DNA of 9,049 nt from Candidatus Halomonas stercoripullorum. GTDB lineage: Bacteria; Pseudomonadota; Gammaproteobacteria; Pseudomonadales; Halomonadaceae. Below are positions 1-6,030 of this stretch, one piece after another. The stretch's first letter is position 1, and each line of letters opens with the position of its first letter. The translations under genes were made by a program, and so were the position numbers. The stretch lies in assembly GCA_019114645.1 (NCBI GenBank), contig DXFC01000209.1:1-9049 (forward strand), in the 5' to 3' direction. The notes below the pieces were generated by a model. It worked only from the letters and a program-made list of their open reading frames with translations, made no database searches and had not been told where the DNA came from.

Positions 1-1
1 C

Positions 2-1108
2 TTGTACGAACCCCGCGGCGACTATCAGCTGATCGCTGAAGCGGTGCAGCTAGCCGGTGAAGGGGAGCTGCTTGCCGCACTGGAACGACTCAAGCAGCAG
101 CTTGCCACCGAGGGTGTATTCACCAATTCGCGAACGCTGCCCTGCCCGCCTCGCCATCTACTGGTTCTTACTTCACCTAGTGGCGCGGCAATTCGCGATG
201 TCCTGGCCGTACTGAAGGCACGCTGGCCGTTGGCCCGGGTAACACTGATCGGAGTGCCGGTGCAGGGGCGCGAAGCTGCTCCGGCATTGATCGCTGCCCT
301 CGGCCTGCTCAATCGGCAATCAACACTCGACCCTGAGCGCGATGCGGTGCTGATCACTCGCGGCGGCGGTAGCCTGGAGGATCTGTGGGCCTTCAATGAT
401 GAACACCTGGCCCGGGCGATCTTTCATTCACGCCTACCGGTCATGTCGGCAGTAGGCCATGAGATTGATACCACCTTGGCGGACCTTGCCGCCGATATGC
501 GCGCGCCCACCCCTTCCGCCGCCGCCGAGATGTTGGTGCCGGATAGCCATGAGCTGGCCCAGCGTCTGGTCGGCCTTGAGCGCCGGCTATCACGCGGTAT
601 TCAGGTCCGTCTTGACGGCGAGAGCCAACACCTGGACCATCTTCGCAGTCGGCTGCGCCATCCCGGCGAAGCCCTTGGCCGGCAGCGACACCTGCTGCGT
701 GAACTGGAGGTGCGTCTATGCCGCGCCGCACAAGCCCGGCTCACCAACGAACGGCAGTTACTGCAGCACCGGCAGCAGCGCCTTGGTGCCTGCCATCCCC
801 GCCGCGAGCTTGTTCATGCGGCAGAACGCCTGGATCGCGCCCGGCAGCGATTACAGCACACCATGCCGCGAACCCTGGCAAACCAGCGTGAGCGACTCGC
901 CGGCCTGGCGCGCCAGCTGCACGCCATCAGCCCGCTGGCGGTATTGGGGCGTGGCTATGCCATACTCGAAAATGAAGCGGGACAGGTCATCCAGCGTGCG
1001 CCAGACGTCGAGCCGGGCCAAGCCCTTACCGCACGACTCGGTGAAGGACACCTCGACCTTAAAGTGATCCGCGTCATCAAACCCTCGTCAACCCAAGGAG
1101 CCTCATAA
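2..1108 (+). CDS. xseA: Exodeoxyribonuclease VII large subunit, 5'-truncated by window edge
   Basis: The product is the large subunit of exonuclease VII, which with several XseB subunits degrades single-stranded DNA in both directions to short oligonucleotides during repair. The first visible residues (LYEPRGDYQL) align with roughly residue 90 of the E. coli protein as I recall it, so the N-terminal OB-fold, about 85-90 residues, lies outside the window. The leading TTG is an internal Leu codon, not a start. In visible-fragment numbering the family hallmarks are RGGGSLEDLW (120-129), AVGHEIDTT (150-158) and RAPTPSAAAE (167-176), which make up the catalytic core. A long, Arg/Gln/Leu-rich helical region (about 185-325) matches the coiled-coil arm, and the C-terminal SPLAVLGRGYAIL motif is typical. 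The TAA stop overlaps the next ATG by one base (TAATG), so the peroxiredoxin is probably translated from the same mRNA. The reading frame is intact. Confidence 0.97.
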   Translation: MYEPRGDYQLIAEAVQLAGEGELLAALERLKQQLATEGVFTNSRTLPCPPRHLLVLTSPSGAAIRDVLAVLKARWPLARVTLIGVPVQGREAAPALIAALGLLNRQSTLDPERDAVLITRGGGSLEDLWAFNDEHLARAIFHSRLPVMSAVGHEIDTTLADLAADMRAPTPSAAAEMLVPDSHELAQRLVGLERRLSRGIQVRLDGESQHLDHLRSRLRHPGEALGRQRHLLRELEVRLCRAAQARLTNERQLLQHRQQRLGACHPRRELVHAAERLDRARQRLQHTMPRTLANQRERLAGLARQLHAISPLAVLGRGYAILENEAGQVIQRAPDVEPGQALTARLGEGHLDLKVIRVIKPSSTQGAS

Positions 1109-1764
1109 TGTCATTACGCATCAATGACGTCGTACCGGATTTTGAAGCTGAAACCAGCCAGGGCCCGATTCGCTTCCACGAATGGCTCGACGGCAAATGG
1201 GCGATCCTTTTCTCCCACCCCAAGGACTTTACCCCGGTCTGCACCACCGAATTTGGCGCTGTTGCCAAGCTCAGCGATGAGTGGAAGAAGCGCAACACCA
1301 AGGTGATCGGGATTTCGGTGGACGGTGTGGCGGAGCACCAGGGCTGGGTCAAGGATATTGCCAGCTTTGCCGGCTGCGATGTCGGCTTCCCGATTATTGC
1401 CGACGAAGACCTCAAGGTCGCCAAACTGTTCGACATGCTGCCCGCCGATGCCTACCTGCCAGACGGACGCACACCGGCCGATAGCGCCACCGTGCGTGTG
1501 GTCTTCATCATTGGTCCGGACAAGCAGCTCAAGCTCACCATGACCTACCCGATGAACGTCGGCCGTAACTTTGGTGAGGTGCTGCGTGCCCTGGATGCAC
1601 TGCAGACCGCCAGCGGTGAGAACGTTGCCACCCCGGCCGACTGGAATGTGGGCGAAGACGTCATTATTCCCACCAGCGTGTCCGACGAGGATGCCAAAAC
1701 CAGATACGGTGAGTTCGAAACGATCTTCCCCTACCTGCGGCGGGCCAAGCTGCCAACCAAATAA
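1108..1764 (+). CDS. 1-Cys peroxiredoxin (Prx6 / AhpC-TSA family)
   Basis: This 218-residue thiol peroxidase probably reduces hydrogen peroxide and organic hydroperoxides in the cytoplasm. The peroxidatic motif PKDFTPVCTTEF (residues 38-49) puts the catalytic Cys at position 45; PVCTTE is the Prx6-subfamily signature, as opposed to the VCPTE of typical 2-Cys AhpC enzymes. Further family matches are RVVFIIGPDKQLKL, YPMNVGRNFGEVLR and VATPADW, the last opening the 1-cysPrx C-terminal domain (about 160-215). There is no C-terminal resolving Cys; a second Cys at 90 corresponds, by my recollection, to the non-resolving Cys91 of mammalian PRDX6. The length is normal for the subfamily. The ATG is preceded by AAGGAG at 1095-1100, a strong ribosome site seven bases upstream that lies inside the end of xseA. 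The gene follows xseA with a one-base overlap and is closed by a terminator. The physiological reductant cannot be told from sequence. Confidence 0.95.
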   Translation: MSLRINDVVPDFEAETSQGPIRFHEWLDGKWAILFSHPKDFTPVCTTEFGAVAKLSDEWKKRNTKVIGISVDGVAEHQGWVKDIASFAGCDVGFPIIADEDLKVAKLFDMLPADAYLPDGRTPADSATVRVVFIIGPDKQLKLTMTYPMNVGRNFGEVLRALDALQTASGENVATPADWNVGEDVIIPTSVSDEDAKTRYGEFETIFPYLRRAKLPTK

Positions 1765-1819
1765 ACTGCTTTTGGTCGGTTAGCATCTCGACCAGCCTTC
1801 ATCAAGCAGAGTCCAGTGC

Positions 1820-1854
1820 TACAGGGTGGCCTTGTCAAGGCCACCCTGTATTTT
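1820..1854 (+). terminator. Intrinsic terminator after the peroxiredoxin gene
   Basis: A perfect 14-bp inverted repeat (1820-1833 and 1837-1850; left arm TACAGGGTGGCCTT) with a three-base loop is followed by TTTT at 1851-1854. It lies 56 bases after the peroxiredoxin stop and ends the xseA-peroxiredoxin transcript. It sits between convergent genes, since glrR ends at 1877 on the other strand. Read on the minus strand the hairpin lacks a U tract, so it is mainly a plus-strand terminator, although the long stem could also slow or stabilise the end of the glrR mRNA. Confidence 0.85.
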
Positions 1855-1876
1855 GCCTGGTGGATGTTGCAGCGCT

Positions 1877-3283
1877 TCACTCCGGCTTGAACGTGGCGGG
1901 TTCCAGTTCATGGCGAGCCAGTAGCTTGTAGAAGTCGGTGCGGTTGCGTCCAGCGATACGTGCCGCCTGGGTAACGTTACCCTCGGTGATCTTTAGTACC
2001 TTGACCAGGTAGCTACGCTCAAATCCGGCGCGGGCATCATTGAAGGTCGGCAGGGCACTCTCCTCCGCCGCCAGGGCCTGTGCCACCAGCGCTTCGGGAA
2101 TCATGGGTGAGCGCGTCAACGCGACACACTGCTCCACCACATTGACCAGTTGGCGTACGTTACCCGGCCAGGCACTGGTGGCCAGCAGATTAAGTGCTTC
2201 CGGCGAGAACCCCTTGACGAACGGCTTGTGGCGCTCGGCCGCCTGGGCTACCAAGTGACGCGCCAGCAGCGGTACATCCTCGGCGCGTTCCTGCAGAGCC
2301 GGTAGTTTCAGGTTGACTACGTTGAGGCGATAAAAGAAGTCCTCGCGAAACTCCCCCTGCTGCATGGCCTGGCCAAGATCGCGGTGGGTCGCGGAGAGAA
2401 TCCTCACATTGACCGGGATCGACTGGGTCGAGCCCAGCGGTCGAATCTGACGCTCCTGCAAGGCCCGTAGCAGCTTGACCTGTAGCGGCAGCGGCATGTC
2501 GCCAATCTCGTCCAGAAACAAGGTGCCACCATCGGCCGCCTGAAATAGCCCCTTGTGATCACCCACAGCGCCGGTAAAGGCACCGCGGGCATGACCGAAC
2601 AACTCGCTCTCGAGCAATTGCTCGGGCAGAGCACCACAGTTGATCGCCACGAAGGGCTTGTTGGCACGCGGGCTGGCATCGTGGATGGCACGCGCCAGCA
2701 GCTCTTTGCCCGAACCCGAAGGACCAGTAATCAGGACACTGACATCCGAAGTGGCCACCATGCGCGCCTGTTCCAGCACCCGCTCCATCTCGGGGCTACG
2801 CGTGATGATACTGGCACGCCAGGCTTCATCGTCGTTGCCGCTTCCCGCAGAAGTATGCTCCAGCGCTTCGTCAATGGCACTGAACAATGCATCACGGTCT
2901 ACCGGTTTGGTCAGGAAGCTGTAGACGCCCTGCTGAGTGGCATGCACTGCATCGGGAATGGAACCGTGCGCCGTCAGAATGATGACCGGAAGACCCGGCA
3001 TCTCCCGCTGAATCGCCTGGAACAGCGCCATGCCGTCCATCTCATCCATGCGCAGATCAGAGAGCACGATATCGGGAGACACGGCATCCAGCCGGCGCAA
3101 GGCTTCAGCGCCACTCTCGGCCGTGGTCACTTGATAACCACGGCTTTCCAGGCGCATTCCCAACAGCCGCAGCAAGCTGACATCATCATCGACCAGCAAA
3201 ATATGGGCATTGGCCAACTTTTCCCCTGGCACTTGCTTGCGCCCTCCACTCTTGGACATCCGAACCAAATGAGCCGCTTCCAT
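1877..3283 (-). CDS. glrR: Sigma-54-dependent response regulator GlrR (QseF)
   Basis: This is the response regulator of the GlrK-GlrR (QseE-QseF) system, a cytoplasmic NtrC-family activator of sigma-54 promoters. Residues 27-143 form the receiver domain: acidic cluster DDD 32-34, phospho-acceptor D76 (SDLRMDEMDG), T104 and K126. Residues about 160-400 are the AAA+ domain: Walker A GPSGSGKE 187-194, GAFTGA sigma-54 contact loop 234-239, Walker B LFLDE with D258-E259. The C-terminus is a Fis-type helix-turn-helix (ITEGNVTQAARIAGRNRTDFY). Similarity to E. coli GlrR, including LPTF and HGSIPDAV stretches, runs end to end. The chosen ATG has GGGAGGA six bases upstream; a later ATG at 3259 has none. 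It gives an N-terminus about 20 residues longer than the E. coli protein. The gene follows qseG by 23 bp. Likely binding sites for this protein lie upstream of glrK, at 5948-6061. Confidence 0.97.
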   Translation of the reverse strand: MEAAHLVRMSKSGGRKQVPGEKLANAHILLVDDDVSLLRLLGMRLESRGYQVTTAESGAEALRRLDAVSPDIVLSDLRMDEMDGMALFQAIQREMPGLPVIILTAHGSIPDAVHATQQGVYSFLTKPVDRDALFSAIDEALEHTSAGSGNDDEAWRASIITRSPEMERVLEQARMVATSDVSVLITGPSGSGKELLARAIHDASPRANKPFVAINCGALPEQLLESELFGHARGAFTGAVGDHKGLFQAADGGTLFLDEIGDMPLPLQVKLLRALQERQIRPLGSTQSIPVNVRILSATHRDLGQAMQQGEFREDFFYRLNVVNLKLPALQERAEDVPLLARHLVAQAAERHKPFVKGFSPEALNLLATSAWPGNVRQLVNVVEQCVALTRSPMIPEALVAQALAAEESALPTFNDARAGFERSYLVKVLKITEGNVTQAARIAGRNRTDFYKLLARHELEPATFKPE

Positions 3284-3306
3284 ACGCTGTCCTCCCTATC
3301 GCTCGC

Positions 3307-3861
3307 TTAGGGCGATTGCTGTCGCAAATTCATGTTTTGTTCGATGGCGGTCAGCGCCTCAAGCTTATCCGCGAGTTCACTATTCTCGTTTTCCAGCGAG
3401 GCCAGCCGGGCGCGTGCATTCGAGTTCTGGCTGGCCAGGGAGCGCCGTCCCTCCAACTCGTTGCGCCAGTACCGCAACAGTGGCTGCAGATCGGCCGGCG
3501 CGGCATGGGTGTGTGCCTGATATAGCTCGGATGCCTCGCGCCACTGACGCTCGGTGCCCCAGGACAACACCACAGCGCGCATCAGTTCCCACTGGGCTTC
3601 ATCCGCTACCTGATCGGCACTGAGCGACTCCAGGGTCTGACGCCGCCATTCGGCATCGCCACGCTGCGAGGTCAGGCCATAAGCCACCCAGCCATGCAGC
3701 AAGCAGGCCCCTTCCTCGAAGGTGGGTTCCGCTGTATGGCAGGACACCGCGGCAGCCTGCTCCTCGGTGTCGGCAAGGCCGTCTTGATGCGGCAGCAGCT
3801 CACAACCACCCAACAGCAACACCAGACTCCCGATACCAAGGGCCAATCGTACTGTCATCAC
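3307..3861 (-). CDS. qseG: QseG (YfhG)-like lipoprotein of the glrK-glrR operon
   Basis: The gene encodes a 184-residue lipoprotein. A short basic N-terminus, a hydrophobic stretch and the lipobox LLGGC place the lipidated Cys at residue 20; the following Glu does not match the Asp inner-membrane retention signal, so an outer-membrane location facing the periplasm is likely. A Cys pair at 41 and 53 could form a disulfide. The C-terminal third (about 143-180) is Glu/Leu/Ala-rich and predicted to be coiled coil, ending in LTAIEQNMNLR, which resembles the LTDIERQLSTR end of E. coli QseG as I recall it. It is shorter than the enteric protein (about 237). QseG is reported to modulate the QseE/GlrK kinase through its periplasmic part. 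The start is ambiguous: GTG at 3861 overlaps the glrK stop by four bases (GTGA), while ATG at 3858 overlaps by one. AAGGAG stands six or nine bases upstream, so both are usable. Function here is inferred from synteny and the C-terminal match. Confidence 0.88.
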   Translation of the reverse strand: MMTVRLALGIGSLVLLLGGCELLPHQDGLADTEEQAAAVSCHTAEPTFEEGACLLHGWVAYGLTSQRGDAEWRRQTLESLSADQVADEAQWELMRAVVLSWGTERQWREASELYQAHTHAAPADLQPLLRYWRNELEGRRSLASQNSNARARLASLENENSELADKLEALTAIEQNMNLRQQSP

Positions 3862-5417
3862 TCCTCGCTCCTTGCGTCATTACCCAGTCTCGTGGAGGAT
3901 ATTTTTTCTTGTAGGGCTTTTTCTTGTGCCGTTTTTTCCGGTGTCAAAGGAATTGCCCGACGCGGTAATGTCAAACGCAGGCACACAGCAAACTCCTTAT
4001 CCTCGACCAGCGCCAGGCTACCATCCTGGATACGGGCGCAGTCGGCGGCTACCGACAATCCGATACCCGATCCCTTGAGCGGTCCTTTACGCCTGGTGCG
4101 GCCCTGATAGAAGGGTTCAAACAGGCGTGGGCGGTCCAGCTCGTTTATCGGTTCGCCGGTATTGGCCACATCGAGGAACAACTGCTCACGCCCGGCGTGA
4201 ACACGAATCATCAACTCACCTTCATCTTCACCATAAGCGATAGCGTTGGAAACCAGATTGTCGAGAATGCGACCCACGGCAGTGCGATCCATCACCCATT
4301 CCACCGGTCCATCAAAAGCGGTGACGTGCATCCGCTTCTGCTCCAGCGCCAATCGATGCTTGGACAGAGTCATCTTGACCAGCGTTGCCAGATCCACCAG
4401 TTCCAGGTGAATCCGCTGGTTGTGTTGCAATAGATTGTAGTCCAGTAATTGCTCGATCAAACGCTGCAGCTCATGCCCACTGGCATCGATCAGGGAGAGA
4501 ATTTCACGCTGGCGCGGAGTGACTTCACCCGCCACGCCGTCAGCCAACAGCGCCGAGCCTTCGCGCACACTGGCCAGTGGCGTCTTGAGCTCATGGGACA
4601 TGTGACGCAGGAACTGCTGTTTCTGTGCCTCAAGGTCACTCAGCCGGGAGGAAAGCCAATCAAGCCGCTCTCCCAGCTGCACCAGTTCAGCAGGCCCCTG
4701 TATGCTATCGTGCCCACTGGTTTCGACACCGCTACCGATACCCAATATTCGCCGTTCGAGCTGGCGTACCGGGCGAATGATCAACCAGCTGAATAGCAAC
4801 ATCAGCAGCAGACTGGCGGAAACCAGCGCAGCAGTTTGTAGCCACAGTCGCGACTGTACGGCTTCCGCCTGGGCATTGATAGTTTCAATACTGGCATCGA
4901 TCTGTTGATTGGTCGCGCGACGCACCGCATCGGTGTGCTCGGCAAAGGGCACGAATAGCGTCAACCAGATATCCAGTGCTTCGGCTTCCATTTCCGGCAA
5001 CCGGGACAACAGCAGCAGTTGCTCTTCCAGCGCCAGGACATCGGGGTTATTGGGTAAAAACTGGCGTTGCTGGGCCAGCAATTCACGAAATTCCCGGTGA
5101 CGTTCCGCATACAAACCCAGCAGGCTCTCTTGCTCCAGTACGGCATATTGGCGGGCGCTACGCTCCATTTCGACCGCAAGGTTACTCAACACGCGCGCAC
5201 GCCGACTCTCCTCCACCGCCTGACGCGCACTGACATCGGCCAAATGCGACAACTCGGAAAGCGCTTGACCAGCCTGATACATCAACACGCCTAGCGGCAG
5301 CATCACAACCAGAAAGGCCAAGAGGACAAGTTGTAACAGGGAGCGTGGACGCCAACGGCGTGAAACCCGCTTGGTCATGATAAAAGTTCTGTTCAGGAGA
5401 GGGTATGTTTCCACCAT
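3858..5417 (-). CDS. glrK: Sensor histidine kinase GlrK (QseE)
   Basis: This membrane histidine kinase phosphorylates GlrR. Segments in order: a basic N-terminus, membrane helix 1 (about 27-47), a helical periplasmic domain (about 48-190, including EMERSARQYAVLEQ), membrane helix 2 (about 192-214), HAMP linker (about 215-268), dimerisation domain with FLRHMSHELKTPLAS (phospho-acceptor H275), then the HATPase domain with N box LDNLVSNA (385-392), G1-like DVANTGEPI (416-424), F box FEPF (433-436) and G2 GSGIGLS (449-455). It closely resembles E. coli GlrK throughout. A charged C-terminal tail of about 34 residues follows the catalytic domain. ATG 5417 is chosen because AGGAA lies about seven bases upstream. 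An internal ATG at 5378 (residue 14) gives an N-terminus closer to the enteric protein but has no clear ribosome site. The gene lies downstream of a predicted sRNA and its terminator. Confidence 0.96.
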   Translation of the reverse strand: MVETYPLLNRTFIMTKRVSRRWRPRSLLQLVLLAFLVVMLPLGVLMYQAGQALSELSHLADVSARQAVEESRRARVLSNLAVEMERSARQYAVLEQESLLGLYAERHREFRELLAQQRQFLPNNPDVLALEEQLLLLSRLPEMEAEALDIWLTLFVPFAEHTDAVRRATNQQIDASIETINAQAEAVQSRLWLQTAALVSASLLLMLLFSWLIIRPVRQLERRILGIGSGVETSGHDSIQGPAELVQLGERLDWLSSRLSDLEAQKQQFLRHMSHELKTPLASVREGSALLADGVAGEVTPRQREILSLIDASGHELQRLIEQLLDYNLLQHNQRIHLELVDLATLVKMTLSKHRLALEQKRMHVTAFDGPVEWVMDRTAVGRILDNLVSNAIAYGEDEGELMIRVHAGREQLFLDVANTGEPINELDRPRLFEPFYQGRTRRKGPLKGSGIGLSVAADCARIQDGSLALVEDKEFAVCLRLTLPRRAIPLTPEKTAQEKALQEKISSTRLGNDARSEE

Positions 5418-5484
5418 GATACGTTCCTGAAAGATAACTGACTATCACACTCGGCTACTGCTTCAGCGCAAATGTCATCCGACG

Positions 5485-5512
5485 AAAAAAAAGGGCCGGC
5501 AGATGCCGGCCC
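5485..5512 (-). terminator. Strong intrinsic terminator of the sRNA upstream of glrK
   Basis: Read on the minus strand, GGGCCGGC (5512-5505), loop ATCT, GCCGGCCC (5500-5493) and eight T (5492-5485) form a textbook intrinsic terminator. On the plus strand the hairpin is followed by AAGTACGC, so it works only for minus-strand transcripts. It ends 67 bases before the glrK start codon. Since argA finishes 570 bases further upstream, a terminator here implies a separate non-coding transcript between argA and glrK. glrK must then rely on read-through or on its own promoter in the 67-bp gap. Confidence 0.9.
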
Positions 5513-5592
5513 AAGTACGCAGGGAACTGATAGAAATAGATGGCGCCACCGTAATGCACTAACACGACACATCTACGCTGGCCCGAAATTCG

Positions 5593-5638
5593 ATCCCCCT
5601 GAGGGGATGAGGCATCCTTGCCAAGGGCATCCTTGCCC
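5593..5638 (-). repeat. Tandem AGGA-loop hairpins (CsrA-type) plus a third hairpin within the sRNA
   Basis: A 12-base unit, GGCAAGGATGCC on the minus strand, occurs twice with a 15-base period (5637-5626 and 5622-5611). Each copy folds on itself: GGGCA-AGGA-TGCCC (5 bp, 5638-5625) and GGCA-AGGA-TGCC (4 bp, 5622-5611), with GGA in a tetraloop. The core CAAGGATG matches the centre of the CsrA SELEX consensus RUACARGGAUGU. A third hairpin, ATCCCC-TCAG-GGGGAT (5608-5593), follows, with its GGA in the stem. CAAGG and CCTTG segments could also pair between the copies and hide the GGA motifs. Confidence 0.6.
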
Positions 5639-5642
5639 CGCT

Positions 5643-5671
5643 GGTACCTCTCCTTGCCGATTGGCGGTACC
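5643..5671 (-). other. GGTACC-closed stem exposing CAAGGAGA in the sRNA
   Basis: Two copies of the self-complementary GGTACC (5671-5666 and 5648-5643) can pair to close a stem. Inside it, GCC-AATC-GGC may form a small hairpin, leaving AAGGAGA unpaired. This gives a third GGCAAGGA copy (5658-5651) just upstream of the two AGGA-loop hairpins. Confidence 0.4.
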
Positions 5672-5825
5672 CGTCTCATCGCAACCTAAGTTACACATCG
5701 CGGAGCGAACGTTGACCGTCTCGACACCCGGTAGCACAGGGCATGGGGGTGGTGGTCCCGAGCGTTTCGACGATCGGAAATAATCCGAGCCGTTTGGATT
5801 ATCTCGCGTTGCTCACCCTACATAA

Positions 5826-5841
5826 TGCCAGATACGTGCCA
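5826..5841 (-). promoter_or_regulatory. Sigma-54 (-24/-12) promoter of the predicted sRNA
   Basis: On the minus strand TGGCACGTATCTGGCA fits the sigma-54 consensus TGGCACG-N4-TTGCA with a single mismatch (second T of TTGC is G) and exact spacing between the GG and GC elements. The predicted start is near 5815-5816. The element points toward glrK, with GlrR-type boxes and an IHF site upstream of it, as expected for an enhancer-dependent promoter. A TGnCATTAT sequence overlapping the -12 region could act as a weak extended -10 for sigma-70, but no good -35 is visible. Confidence 0.75.
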
Positions 5842-5947
5842 GAAATCATAAAAACACTTTAAATTCATTACCTTAAATCAATAAAAAACATAACCTGAAA
5901 CGTAATTCGGCATAAAGGAATGAATTCAGCGAATTTAGACGGGATTT

Positions 5948-5965
5948 CGTCTGCATAAAGAGACA
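5948..5965. promoter_or_regulatory. GlrR-type box 1 (CGTC-N10-GACA)
   Basis: This differs by one base from TGTC-N10-GACA, the GlrR motif reported at the enteric glmY promoters. It is centred about 141 bp upstream of the predicted sRNA start, in the usual range for a sigma-54 enhancer. Confidence 0.5.
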
Positions 5966-5996
5966 GGAAACGCCGTGCGATAAATAAGTTGCTGCA

Positions 5997-6009
5997 AATC
6001 AAAGACTTG
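5997..6009 (+). promoter_or_regulatory. IHF binding site, perfect consensus match
   Basis: AATCAAAGACTTG fits WATCAA-N4-TTR at every defined position. It lies between GlrR-type boxes 1 and 2 and about 190 bp upstream of the sRNA start, where bending by IHF could bring enhancer-bound GlrR to the promoter. A poorer match (AATCAA-N4-AAA, 5876-5888) sits in the AT-rich tract nearer the promoter (5842-5910), which contains several short A/T tracts and is probably curved. The enteric glmY promoters are also IHF-assisted. Confidence 0.55.
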
Positions 6010-6012
6010 AAA

Positions 6013-6030
6013 TGTCGCTCTTTAGCGACA
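6013..6030. promoter_or_regulatory. GlrR-type box 2, perfect TGTC-N10-GACA
   Basis: TGTCGCTCTTTAGCGACA is an exact match to TGTC-N10-GACA and a 7-bp perfect palindrome. It is centred about 206 bp upstream of the predicted sRNA start. The same palindrome followed by GCTTTTTT (6031-6038) also looks like a plus-strand intrinsic terminator, but no plus-strand gene or convincing promoter precedes it. The operator reading is therefore preferred. Confidence 0.6.

Larger units (their letters stand above)
5485..5815 (-). ncRNA. Predicted sRNA of about 331 nt at the glmY position upstream of glrK
   Basis: The RNA is inferred from a sigma-54 promoter (start predicted near 5815-5816) and the U8 terminator at 5485. 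No ORF within it is convincing: the only long minus-strand frame (5455-5679) runs through the terminator. Visible structure from the 5' end: a 7-bp hairpin (5802-5780, arms ATAATCC/GGATTAT); a GGTACC-closed stem (5671-5643) leaving CAAGGAGA exposed; two tandem hairpins with AGGA tetraloops (5638-5625 and 5622-5611); a 6-bp hairpin ATCCCC-TCAG-GGGGAT (5608-5593); and the terminator stem. In E. coli this position, directly upstream of glrK, holds the GlrR/sigma-54-controlled sRNA glmY (184 nt). I see no obvious primary-sequence match to GlmY, so I call it a positional counterpart only. The CAAGGAUG hairpins suggest binding of CsrA/RsmA instead of, or in addition to, a RapZ role. Expression is not shown. 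Confidence 0.66.

Noticed and set aside
2555..3310. 251-codon plus-strand ORF
   Set aside because: It lies entirely opposite glrR, whose domain match is end to end; a shadow frame in GC-rich DNA.
5611..5637. Paired AAGG-ATG sequences read as translation starts of a small peptide
   Set aside because: The AAGG abuts the ATG with no spacing, and the sequence is better explained as self-folding AGGA-loop hairpins.
5455..5679. 74-codon minus-strand ORF upstream of glrK
   Set aside because: It reads straight through the GC-rich terminator and its T8 tract (giving the LFF stretch), has only a weak ribosome site, and resembles no family I recognise.
5670..5700. GacA-type upstream box (TGTAAG-N6-CTTACA) for a CsrB/RsmZ-like RNA
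   Set aside because: Only a loose TGTAAC-like fragment is present, inside the transcript and not upstream of it, so GacA control is not supported.
5472..5783. 103-codon plus-strand ORF in the argA-glrK gap
   Set aside because: It is Pro/Gly/His/Arg-rich low-complexity sequence antisense to several hairpins, with no ribosome site or recognisable domain; it is most likely chance.
5485..5815. Direct identification of the RNA as GlmY
   Set aside because: Position and control match, but length (331 versus about 184 nt) and primary sequence do not visibly match what I recall of GlmY; a covariance search is needed before using the name.
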